NCBI GenBank assembly: GCA_018524725.1
Contig: JAEUWP010000421.1
Location: 62,001 to 126,000, forward strand
DNA: 64,000 nt
Reading direction: 5' to 3'
Origin: Podaxis mareebaensis
Taxonomy: Eukaryota; Basidiomycota; Agaricomycetes; Agaricales; Agaricaceae
Both the position numbers and the translations under genes were made by a program. Under the pieces are notes generated by a model. It made no database searches and was not told where the DNA came from. It worked only from the letters and a program-made list of their open reading frames with translations. The stretch's first letter is position 1. Each line of letters begins with the position of its first letter. Of the stretch, positions 12,500-21,900 are shown in pieces.

Positions 12500-13476
12500 T
12501 CCAGATGATTAATTCTGGTTGAGAAGGTTCAGGTTCAGTGAGGTTCTGGTCTGTCTTCTTGTATTATTTCAAGAGAGAGACATGGAAGGTGGGATGGAGT
12601 TTCCATGTGGTAGGAAGGGCAAGTTCATATGCAAGTGGTCCTTTTTGTTTCTTGATGGTAAAGGGGCCATATCATCTAGGATGAATCTTTGCTTTCTGTT
12701 CCTGTAGTGGTAAATTCCTAGCATCTAGCCAAACCTTGTCACCTGTTTCATATGTCTCTGTTCAAGATGTTCTATGGGCAATCATTTGTTTAGCATTATC
12801 CTTCATGACTTCTGTGGCATTGCATTGGGATTGATCTATGTTGAATAGTCTTTCATTCAATGCAGGGGCATTGGTTTAGATAAGGAGTTCAGGAATAGAA
12901 GGGGGGTTGTAGCCATAGAGAAGCTTGAATGGTGTCTTCTCATTTCTGGCATGTATGGTCAAGTTATACTTGTATTCAAAGTGTGATAACTTGTCAGCCC
13001 AAGATTTGGGGTCTTTGTAGCAATACTTCAAAAGGTATACTTCAAGTTCTTGATGTGAGCATTCTTTTTTTTTTTTTTTAATATTGACATTTATTGCAAT
13101 AGACTAGCTACTACAAACAGGTGCATGATAGCAGTCCCAATGCTGAAACATGAGAAATGAAATGAGACAAGAAAAGGAAAAGAAAGAGAGAGAAGAGGGT
13201 GAGGAGCAAGGGAGCTACACTATGAGACAATGATGAGAAATTGATGTGAGCATTCAGTGGCTCCATCTGATTGGGGGTGGTAAGCAGTGGATAATCATAA
13301 ATTGATTCCTAGAGTGGAATAAAATGCCTTAGCAGCTTTTCCTGCCCATCATGGATCTCAATCTGCTACAATTGAGGCAGGAATTCCATAGCATGGATAG
13401 AAGTGCTTAGTAAGCAGTGTGGCTATGTCTTTGAATGTTGCCATTTTCATAGTCAGTAGTACCAGTATCCCCTTTG
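12500..13476 (-). pseudogene. Gypsy integrase, C-terminal half (fragment)
   Basis: Minus-strand reading gives KMATFKDIATLL at the upper end, then the catalytic-core stretch STAYHPQSDGATE, which contains the third catalytic Glu of the DDE integrase, and further on KDPKSWADKLSHFEYKYN and PFKLLYGYNPPSIPE. The piece is interrupted at 13065-13240 by a short poly(A) insertion and at 13477 by the DNA transposon. At least one in-frame TGA sits where an Arg is expected (VAD-stop-DPWW). It is nonfunctional. Confidence 0.8.
13065..13240 (-). mobile_element. 176-bp poly(A) short element sharing a LINE 3' tail
   Basis: Flanked by a perfect 15-base target duplication TTGATGTGAGCATTC at 13050-13064 and 13241-13255. 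On the minus strand it ends in 15 A (13065-13079). Its last 60-odd bases before the A tract (13080-13142) closely match the tail of the larger element at 19844-19906: CATTGGGACTGCTAT, TTGTAGTAG and GCAATAAA are shared in the same order. The 5' part is a pyrimidine-rich stretch not obviously shared. This is the layout of a SINE that borrows a LINE tail, or of an internally deleted LINE copy. Confidence 0.8.
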
Positions 13477-13478
13477 TA

Positions 13479-16400
13479 CAGTCACAGACAAGCAAAGCCA
13501 ACAAACTTGATTATCTAAGGAACAGCTTGTTGAATTCCTCTCAAGCTCTGTGGATGAACTCAGAATGATTTTAGATGTCGAAAAACACATCTTCCTTAAT
13601 TTTCTCACGGTTTTTTGGTTCCAGCCATAAATTTTGGTCAAATTTTTGCAAAGATAGCACCAGAATTCAATGAATCTAAGATACAATAGCATCTAAATGC
13701 ATCATAGCCTGCCAAGAAACAGCACAGTGACCCTTCTGCTTCCGAACTGCCCATGCTGCTGCCTTTCCTGTTAGGCCAATCCTGTAGGCACTCATGAATC
13801 ACCAGGATCAATTCACAAACTGGCAGATAACATCAACTGGACATGAGTTGAATGCCTTGATGGCTGCTTTCTTGGCTTCATCAAATGAATTCTTTGAGAC
13901 CTGGCAATAGTGGAATTTTGCCCAACCCCAATACTTTGGAATCCCATTGTTCAACATCCAGTGACGAAGCATCATTAAGAACACTCACCATTTCAATTGG
14001 ATTCAACTCACAATGGAATTTAGGCAAGAAAATACACAAGTGACCTGCATCCTTGATGACCTTCTCGAGCATTGACTCTTGGTTGGTGAAGTCATCCTGT
14101 TTGCTGAGCAGTCGAGCCATGCAGCAACCATCATTCTCCAGAGGACAAACTGGGTTGCACTTTGCTTTGAGTTTTTTAATGTCAAAACCACGGTCTTCAA
14201 GGGTTTGCTTCAGCCCCTTTGGCTTGCCATTATCTGTCATCATCCTTTGAATGTGTCCATGAAATTGTGGGTCAGGGTTGGATTCAGGGATAATGGTGTC
14301 CTTTTGATGGTGTTGTTTTCCACCATTCCCCTTACTCATCTCAAAGGCTTTGAGAGCATCAGGAGGGAGCGCTGCATGAGCAGAGGACTGATTGAAGACA
14401 AATAATGCTTGACACCTGGGATGAGCCTCTTCAAAAATAGGGATAGCCAGATTTTTGACTTGTTCAATCAATTGCTAACAATCCCACCAAGCATCACCAT
14501 TTGACCCAGGATAGATAATTTTTCGTGCTGACTTTTTTATTGTCCCATCATCATTTTTGACAATAAGTTGGCCATTGACCTCTTCAATAAAGTCAGAGTT
14601 GTGAATGAGTCACCCATGGCCCTTTTTCTGCAATGGCTGTTGGTCATCAGAAAGCCTTGGAATTGTGATCAATACAAACTGGCTTTTTATAATATATTAT
14701 GAAGACTCACCAAGCAGAGGACACATGCTCGTTTGCTTGACAGCAAGTTTCATCTTGAAATTCAGCTATTATCTCCTTCTCACCAGGCCCAAGAGTTGGC
14801 TCTATATGCACTATGCCACCAGAAGGATCTGGGACATAATGGGCCATCCGACATTCATATTCCTCCATCTGTGGAAGGAAAACTGTGTCCTGATATTTGA
14901 CCACATCAGCCCTCTCATGGCTGTCCATGTAAACCCTTTTCCTAATCACTGTCCTCACCCATCCCAGCTTAATCAACCAATGGCGAGCTGTCCTTTCACA
15001 TATTGGTTTATCCAGTGATAACTCAAGAGCTGGCAAGATTTCCTCAACAAGGGCATGGTGAAATTTTTGAGGTGTGACTGTCCCAATCAGCTGCTCTGTC
15101 AACCATGTGTGAGCTGCACAATACACAGACTCATCCTTAAGTAAGGAATGAGCATGATTTCCCCCTCACTTCTCAACAGGCAGCTGCTTGAAGACTTGAT
15201 AGTGTCATGCAAGTGTATGGATACAACATGCAAAATAAACATTTGATGTTGAGGACTCATGCCATTGGTGGGCAATTGCAAGGCTTGCCTGTATACAAGA
15301 CACCCCTTTGAGTTGTAATGTTGCAAAATTTTGTAGGATCATAAGTTGGTTGACCCTTGTAAGTGGGAGTGTCTTGTAATTGCACTTCAGATCTTCTTTG
15401 ATTTGCTCACACAACTCTGTCCAAGGCCTAATGCTATCACCTTGAAATGGTGCAATGACTTCTTCAAGTTCATCCTCCCAGTCCTCCTCGTCAAGGTTAC
15501 TCTGTGAATCTTCTGGTGTGATGTCAACACCTGAAATGTCTCCTATCTCTTCAACACCCTGAACCTCGTCATCTCGCTTGCACTTCCCCAACCCAGTCAT
15601 CCAAGGAATCATGTCAGAGGTCTCTGAGCCCAACTCATTCACACCAACTCCATCATCTTCAGTCCTGGTGTTGATCTCTACATCATTGTCACTGGGTTCC
15701 AGGCCTGCACCATCACTGACTTCCCTACCAGTGATTTGATCAAACTCAGTTCCTCCTGAGCCAACACTACATTGTCTAATGGGCTCAAAACCACAGTATT
15801 CAAGATCAACCTAGTCAGACAACAGGTTACAATAATGATGTTGTGTCCTCACTGACTTGCTACCAACATCTGGCCCTTTTTTTCGTAAGACTGGGCCCTT
15901 GACTTTTGCTGTGGGAATTCATCACTATAGAGGCTCCATGTCAGAATACTCAAATTTCTTACTCACAGACTCGAGAGCTTTTCTGAGCTTGCTTCCACTG
16001 TAGTTTTGCAGGAACCCAATCCTCATCCAGGGGGTCATCCTCATAGTCCACTGCCATGCCCATCATCCTAACTTGAAATCCTTCCCTTCCCAAATCAGCT
16101 GTCCACTCATGGTGATTATCTTCCAATGCATCCCAGTATAGCCCATCATCCTCATTCTCAGACTCAGCATCAGAATCCACCCATTGTGGTTTGATATAAT
16201 CCATGTCTCGGGCAGAGCCTTCTTCATCTGAGTCTTTGGCATTGTCTGAAACATCACCACTAGGCAACACCTCAGTGCCGAGCCCTCCATCAACATCCAC
16301 CTCCATTGTGTTTTCGAGAGCATGTTGCTCATGACTCGGAGTGACACTCTCACTGGTGACACTCTTGCTAGTGACCCTGGGCTGGTTTCGGAGCCCAGAT

Positions 16401-16747
16401 ATGTTATGTTTGCACTTTTTCTGTCGGCCCATAGCAGTAGGTAGAGAATGTTATAAAAGAATAAAAAATTAATTACACAACAACCACTTGTTAGACTTTC
16501 TTCTAACTTCAGGTTTACACTCAACTCCACGAAATGAATCAAATGCAACACTTTCTATAATTTTTGAATGTGATTTGGGTCCCTGGCCATAATAAGATGA
16601 AACAGCACTTTATGAGTGAACCACTCATTAGAATTTCTCCTTTCTGGGCTCAATGAACTCCCCTTAGTGAGATCTATTAATTGAGCATGTTTTCCCATGA
16701 ATCAAAACTGCTCTACTGAGTTGGTCAGTTTTGGTTGTCCACAACTG
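13479..16747 (-). mobile_element. Tc1/mariner-IS630 type DNA transposon, 3.27 kb, inserted in gypsy integrase
   Basis: The ends are CAGTCACAGACAAGCAAAGC on the left and, on the other strand, CAGTTGTGGACAACCAAAAC on the right. They are imperfect inverted repeats beginning CAGT, each next to a TA (13477-13478 and 16748-16749). CAGT ends with TA duplication are the signature of Tc1/mariner-like elements. Joining the flanks over one TA gives an uninterrupted integrase frame (YRLTKGILVL). The inside encodes a degraded minus-strand transposase. Confidence 0.85.
13881..16432 (-). pseudogene. Degraded Tc1/mariner-like transposase
   Basis: Recognisable N-terminus at 16432 (MGRQKKCKHNISGLRN), then an acidic linker, a helical region around 15642-15205 (INQLMILQNFATLQLKGVS-type), the exon-like segment 15126-14707 (RHWLIKLGWVRTVIRKRVYM) and the catalytic end 14471-13881. 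The last part has FVFNQSSAHAALPPDALKAF and FHCELNPIEM; family members have Asp in F-D-Q-S-S-A-H and Glu in N-P-I-E. Here the Asp is Asn (codon at 14391-14393), so the catalytic triad is broken. Frames are interrupted by stops and shifts between the segments, and some gaps may have been introns. The family is the large Agaricomycete IS630/Tc1-like group, recognised by eye. Confidence 0.78.
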
Positions 16748-16749
16748 TA

Positions 16750-17133
16750 AGTCTATAGTCCATCATGGACAATATAGTGTTGTAACCTTTGGTAGTCTCT
16801 GGTAGACCTGTGACAAGGTCCATGGACACATCTGTGAAGGAACATAATGATAGTGATGGTTCCAAGGGGTGAAAGGAAGGGTGATTGGGTCTTTTGTCAA
16901 TATTAAATTGTTGACAGATATGGCAGCCTGTGATGTAATTTCATATGAAGTCTCAAAGGCTGGGCCAATTGGTTTCTGTGTAGACACAGCAAATTGTTTC
17001 ATCAATGCCTGGGTGTCCTACAGAGTGATGATCATGATGTTGCACAAGGATTTTGCATTTTTCATCTATTGATGGCCATGCTACTAGAGATGAATGTGAT
17101 AACATTCAGGATGGAAGTAATGGAAATGAAGGT
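16750..17133 (-). pseudogene. Gypsy integrase, zinc-finger and core start (fragment)
   Basis: Minus-strand reading gives HHDHHSVGHPGIDET, the first His pair of the integrase HHCC finger, then CHICQQFNIDKRPNHP with its Cys pair. DVSMDLVTGLPETTKGYNT follows, with the first catalytic Asp. It continues directly into the segment beyond the DNA transposon once that insertion is removed. Frame changes inside this piece show decay. Confidence 0.82.
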
Positions 17134-19918
17134 CAGCATCCTTTGTTATGAACTTAGTAAATGTTTGCTATACATTTACAAATTATGATTTTGATTTTAT
17201 TTATCTTTGTTTTATCTGAAAGCTTTAATCTTTAGTTTATTTGTTTTATTTCTATATCTCTTGAACAATAGTTATGATTATGTAATCTTAAAGTCATACA
17301 ACATTTATAGATTGATAAGCTTTCTATTTTATTCATAGAAAGGAGTCTTCTTTGTTAAAGAAGTTTTCATAAAGAAGTCCTTCTATCTATTCTTAGTAGA
17401 ATTAAACTTCTTTCTGATTCCAAGTCAATCCCTGAGTCAAGTCTTGGTACCTGAAGAAGCTTCATTAAGTAGAAGTACTTCTCATGATGTCTCACAGTAG
17501 ATATACTTAGATACACTGTCCATAGGTATATAAGCTATTGACACTAACAAGTAGAAAGTATCATTTCTGCTTGGTTAGGTGGAGACTCAAATAGAAGTCT
17601 TTATCAACTATAAGTGATACAATTTAAGTTGTTCTCTAAATCTTTATCACTCTTTAAGTCATTGAAAGTCTTCTATTGAGGATGACTATGTTAAGTTATC
17701 TTAACATGTTGACCTTATTGTACAAGACCAGTGCTTAAAGGTAGCTAATCTGTTAGTACATGAGAAGTCTCCTTTGATATAATCTGTGGATATGTATTAG
17801 GCCTCTTTATGGACTGAAGCAGCCTCACTATAACATTCTTCCTCTTCCAGTAACCACTATCATCAGTGGTTAAGTGCTCATCACTATGGGTTGTTACGAA
17901 GGCAAAAGCCCATCTGTTATTCCCAAAACACCTTAGGCAGCTAGAGATTGTGAATATGACTGCCTATAAGCAGAAGCAAATCAATAAGATCTTGAATTAT
18001 ACAGAAACATGACTATAGATGAGGCAAACCATCTAGGCATATGCACTCCCTCCAACCCTGGTGGTTGGATCCCCTCAACCCCCCTGCAACAAGAGTGGCA
18101 GTGAAACTCTTGGGTGACACCTGAGCCAGGCACCCCTTTCCCCTCATCATCATCTGGGCATGCTACTGGGATACTCCAGAGCAGGTCCTCCTCTGACATG
18201 GAGCTCAATCTCCCTGTCTCCCCCTCTTTTGAGTGGACAACACTCAAAGCTGCTTCCTCCACCCTTCCATCTATCCCTACCCCTGACAAGGTTGAGGATG
18301 ATAGTGAGGACAACACCTTTGACATTATGGAGACCTTAGATAGTTTCTATAAAGAAATTCAAGGTCTCTCTCCACAACAAGTCAAATCAAATAGCAACCA
18401 ACACACTTTTGCTGCCCTTTGTGAACTCATTGGTTTCCTCAAGGCCAAAGGCATATTTCACAACCATGTCCCCCAACCTGGAAAACTCTCCCCCCTCCAG
18501 GCAGTATTACTGCCTTACTATTCAACACCTACAAGACACATGGTGAACATGAGCCATCCCATAGAATGGCTGACTCAGTGATGGCAGATGCTCAACCAGC
18601 ACCTGCCTCCCAACCCTCAACCCAGGCTTTGGTGCTTTCCCAGCCCCCCCCTGTGACTCCTGCTCCACATAGCAGGCCCAGACCTCCCTCATGTGCCCCT
18701 CCACCCCCATGCAACAGGCCTAGACCTTCCTTGCATGATATCAAAACCAGTCCTTCTAGCCCTAATCCCTCCATGTGGTGCAAGCTATACTTTGCTACCT
18801 AGGGTCCCATCTAGTGGCAGTTCTTTTTAGATGCCAGTGCTAACACTCATATCTCCCTTCAATCTCTCATTATGTGCTTCAACCAAGCACTTACATGGGC
18901 CAAGTCAGCAATTACTGTTGACTCTGGCCATTTCCACTCCAGTGTTATCACCTTCTCTACAGGTGGTGTCCCTTCCCAGGCAGATCTTGACACCATCACT
19001 ACCCCACTTCCCTCTGCACTCAAAAGTGCCTCTATCACCCTCCCTATATCCTGATCTTTTATCAAGATTGTAGATATTTCCTTCTTCACAGCTGATGGGT
19101 TTACCCTCACAGCTGATCAAGTCAAGACTGAGGCTTTGGCCTCCCCCCTTTTCCCTACCTCCAATATGCACCATTTATGCATTGTCTGCAACTCTACTAA
19201 GTCTGATACTGCCACTGTGTGGATCAACTTGGTTGACTCCCAATGTGGCACCCTTGCCACCTCCCTCATCAACAGGTGCATCATGATTAATGGTATGTCC
19301 TGTCTCACCAAAGGAGCTCATGCCCACACCAGCACACCTCAGTGTCAGTGATGCTGGCACTGGAGCCATCCCTCCAATGCTTGTTACACTTGTGTGCCCA
19401 AGTGTCCTCTCTATGGGGGACCTCATTCCAAGGCCTCCCACTGCTCCATGGCTGGGTGCTATAAAAGCAACCCCAAAGTGACACCCCCTATCCCTCCCAC
19501 TCTGGCAGGTGAACCCTGCCCTCATTCTCCCTGGTACCTCAATTGCTCAGGTGTCCACCCTTCCAACAACTGCTGGTGTCCTTACTGGTGACATTGATTT
19601 GACTACAAGTGGATTCAAGGTTGATACCAATGTGATGCAGCCTCCACTTCAGCCAAGAAAGCCTCTGCCTCTCAAGGTAGGGGTCATAAGGGTTAGTCAA
19701 GACAAGTGCAAGTAGCTGTGTCACTATATTCTGTATGGACTCTTATGATTTCATTTCTCTACATTTAACTTTGAACTCTTTTTCATTCACATTGCTTGGG
19801 GCACCTATTTTCTTTTCTCTTTCTGTTTCCTTTTCTCTATAACCATTGGGACTGCTATTATGCACCCTTTTGTAGTAGGCTAGTCTTGCTGCAATAAACA
19901 TGATTAAAAAAAAAAAAG
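17134..19918 (+). mobile_element. ORF1-only LINE-like element with poly(A) tail and 14-bp target duplication
   Basis: Exact 14-base target duplication ATGGAAATGAAGGT at 17120-17133 and 19919-19932, with a tract of A (19906-19918) just inside the 3' end: a target-primed reverse transcription insertion on the plus strand. Roughly 17134-17950 is an AT-rich 5' region without a frame, 17950-19700 carries a decayed ORF1 with CCHC knuckles, and only about 200 bases of tail follow. No endonuclease or reverse transcriptase is encoded, so the copy could have moved only with enzymes from elsewhere. The tail matches the 176-bp element at 13065-13240. Confidence 0.8.
18114..19700 (+). pseudogene. LINE-type ORF1 (Gag-like, CCHC) remnant
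   Basis: The frame opens with a Ser/Pro-rich stretch (18114-18581) that includes LCELIGFLKAKGIFHNHV, followed by a Pro-rich linker. Around 19330-19590 lie three zinc-knuckle remnants: a C-x2-C-x-W-x-W type with HPSNAC, then CPLYGGPHSKASHC, then NCSGVHPSNNC. Each has lost one key position (a stop between the first two Cys, then Tyr for Cys twice, Ser for Gly). This arrangement, ending in a short basic stretch after HRFDYKWI, resembles ORF1 proteins of Tad-like fungal LINEs. Frames shift at several points. It would bind element RNA in an intact copy. Confidence 0.65.
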
Positions 19919-19932
19919 ATGGAAATGAAGGT

Positions 19933-20458
19933 AGTGGTGATGGGGTGTTGTCTGATGTGATAGCATCTATGAAGAATTCTTTTGGAAGAAGGACTCTATT
20001 GAGGTTCTCTTTTAATTTGTTGACTTTGTAGTCTGGTCTTCTAGAGAGAGCATCAGTGACTTGGATTGCCTTGCCTGGATAGTGTTTGATGCAGAACTTG
20101 TATTTCTGCAATTCAACTCACATTTGTATATGTTATTTCAATAGTTTTCTGGCCTCTTGCCAGTGTCAGAGGTTGCCATGATCCAATTGAACTTTGATTT
20201 CATGTGGAGAAGAATGTAGATAGTGGCACCATTCATCAAAGGCTTGCTTGATTGCCAGGAGTTCCTTATCAGGAGTAGCATAATTTTGCTCTATTGGGGT
20301 TAATGACTTTGATTGGAATGCACAGGTGTTCATTTCCATTGTCATCTTTTTGGATAAGCACTCTACCAGTGGCATAATTGGAAGCATCAGTCTCAACAAT
20401 GAAGGGTTTAGTGTTAGGATGGTCCTTATCACTGGTCACCTATGCTTAAGCTAGGGGG
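19933..20458 (-). pseudogene. Gypsy RNase H domain (fragment)
   Basis: Minus-strand frames give [15 protein letters not shown] (RNase H start with its Asp), [19 protein letters not shown], then after a break HYPGKAIQVTDALSRRPDY, the usual end of the domain. The start abuts the ORF-bearing inverted repeat at 20463. The lower end runs into the target site of the LINE-like element. Stops and a frame change mark it as dead. Confidence 0.85.
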
Positions 20459-20462
20459 TGGC

Positions 20463-21774
20463 TGTTATGAGCACACCTGGCATCCCTCATCATAATGTTA
20501 TTTATCATGCCTTAGTCTACAAACTTGGACTCCCCAGTGCCTCCCACCACACCACTCAAGATACTGGCATACCAGCTGAAGATCCAACTTACTATCACAA
20601 TGAAGCTTTCACCAACTGTTGCCTTCCTGGCTATACATCCCTATTTTCAGAAGACTGGCTGACACCTGGACCTCTATTTTACTCTACTGACTGCATGATG
20701 ACCAAGATCTTATGCATCACCTGGGAGAATGCTCCCTTCACCCACATCTTCAATCCCAAAGGCTTATATGTCCAGACTATCCACAACAACTTCGACTCTG
20801 CCTGGGCACATAGTTGAAAGATGATCCTTTACACTAGAGAGCTAATAGTATTCCTTCATCCCTACATGATGTATCCACCTGAGGTCATCCCACATATCAT
20901 CAAATATGAAGTCACCCATGGACTCTACTTTCAAAAAGTAGAAGTCTATTGTGTAGACCCTAACTCCAATGACCCTCTGGCCATTCCTCTCCATTGCACT
21001 CAGCTTCCACCTCTCTGAAGTGTTGACTCCAATGTACCTGGCATCAATGAGTCAAACCCTGAAGAACCCACTGTGGAACCTCTGCCATATCCAGCTCCCT
21101 ATGTTACTGCAGACATCTCCTCATCATCATCATCATCCTCATTGCCATGCTGCAGCCCAATGCACAAGTCAGACTCTTTGGACTTGCCTTTCACAGGGAA
21201 CTTTACTGTTCCCAGTTCCACCTCATTTTCTGATTTATATTCCTCTGATTCAACCAATGGACACCTTAACCCTGACATGGACTTGTGATATAACCCAGTA
21301 AATAGTTCTTTCTTATCTCTGCTACTACAGACTGTTCATCTTGTATTCTTGTATCTCAGCCAAACTTGGACTTGAACTATTTCCTTAGTTAGTTAGTTTC
21401 TATTCTTGTCTCAGTCTCTATTCTTATATCTCTCATCTCTCTGCTCCATAGTTATGCTTCTATTGACTCTCAGACTTGTAGCCTTACTTCATCACAGTTA
21501 TCTGATTAGGACAGTAGAAGTAAAGCTTAAATAGCCACTCATGTACTGGAAGTGCAAGCTTCCTATATTCTTAAATCATACCTGTGTTCCTTCACTCTTA
21601 TGATTGATGTTAGTTCACAATCAGTGTGGTAGTAAATGTTCTATTAGTCATACTCTCAACTGATAGACATTTGACCTCTAGAGTGTGCTTAACTGGACAC
21701 TTGCCTTGCCACCTTCTTATCATGATCCTTCTTGCTAGATCCTAGTGCCTCTGTGAACCATCTAGTGAGATAGC
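20463..21774 (+). repeat. Left arm of a large inverted repeat, LTR-like, containing an ORF
   Basis: Begins TGTTATGAGCACACC directly after a purine-rich tract (AAGCTAGGGGGTGGC), as a 3' LTR follows a polypurine tract, and ends CATCTAGTGAGATAGC. The same 1.3-kb sequence occurs in reverse at about 21901-23215. The first 820 bases are a reading frame (described separately); the remaining 480 are T/C-rich noncoding sequence with an AAGCTTAAATAG motif that could be a core promoter. It may be an LTR with an ORF in U3, or one arm of a fold-back element. Confidence 0.65.
20467..21288 (+). pseudogene. Left-arm copy of the inverted-repeat ORF, two in-frame stops
   Basis: Colinear with the intact 273-codon frame on the minus strand at 22388-23209: both span 822 bases from ATG to stop, so no insertion or deletion separates them. 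Two TGA codons break this copy, after SAWAHS and after TQLPPL; the partner has Trp and Cys there. Roughly a quarter of residues differ. Shared blocks include ENAPFTHIFNP, GLYVQTI, IVFLHPY, PHIIKY and VEVYCV-PNSNDPLAIP. I do not recognise the family. Confidence 0.7.
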
Positions 21775-21900
21775 TGCCCCCTAGCAAAGCTTAGGTGACC
21801 AGTGATAAGGACCAACCTAACAGTGCCTCTGTGAACCATCTAGTGAGATAGCCACCCCCTAGCAAAGCTTAGGTGACTGGTGATAAGGACCATCCTAACA
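21745..21900 (+). repeat. Two tandem 78-bp units at the palindrome centre
   Basis: Units 21745-21822 and 21823-21900, each starting GTGCCTCTGTGAACC and ending CCTAACA, nearly identical. Each unit joins the last 30 bases of the arm to a 48-base piece (CCCCCTAGC..AGGTGACYRGTGATAAGGACC) that is the reverse complement of the gypsy/arm junction at 20415-20462. The centre therefore contains two inverted copies of the element's own left flank. Confidence 0.85.

Larger units (their letters stand above)
11990..20462 (-). mobile_element. Degenerate Ty3/gypsy retrotransposon, split by three insertions
   Basis: Minus-strand remains of a Ty3/gypsy pol gene from the start of RNase H (20458) to the integrase tail (about 12500). 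The gag, protease and most reverse transcriptase sequences are missing; at 20463 the element is cut by the ORF-bearing inverted repeat. Three foreign pieces lie inside: a LINE-like element (17134-19918), a Tc1/mariner-like transposon (13479-16747) and a 176-bp poly(A) element (13065-13240). Removing each one together with one copy of its target duplication makes the gypsy frame continuous. The host element is therefore older than all three. Many stops and CpG loss show it is inactive. Confidence 0.85.

Noticed and set aside
12519..12707. Plus-strand frame in the transposon block
   Set aside because: It is the shadow of the minus-strand gypsy integrase tail in the same region.
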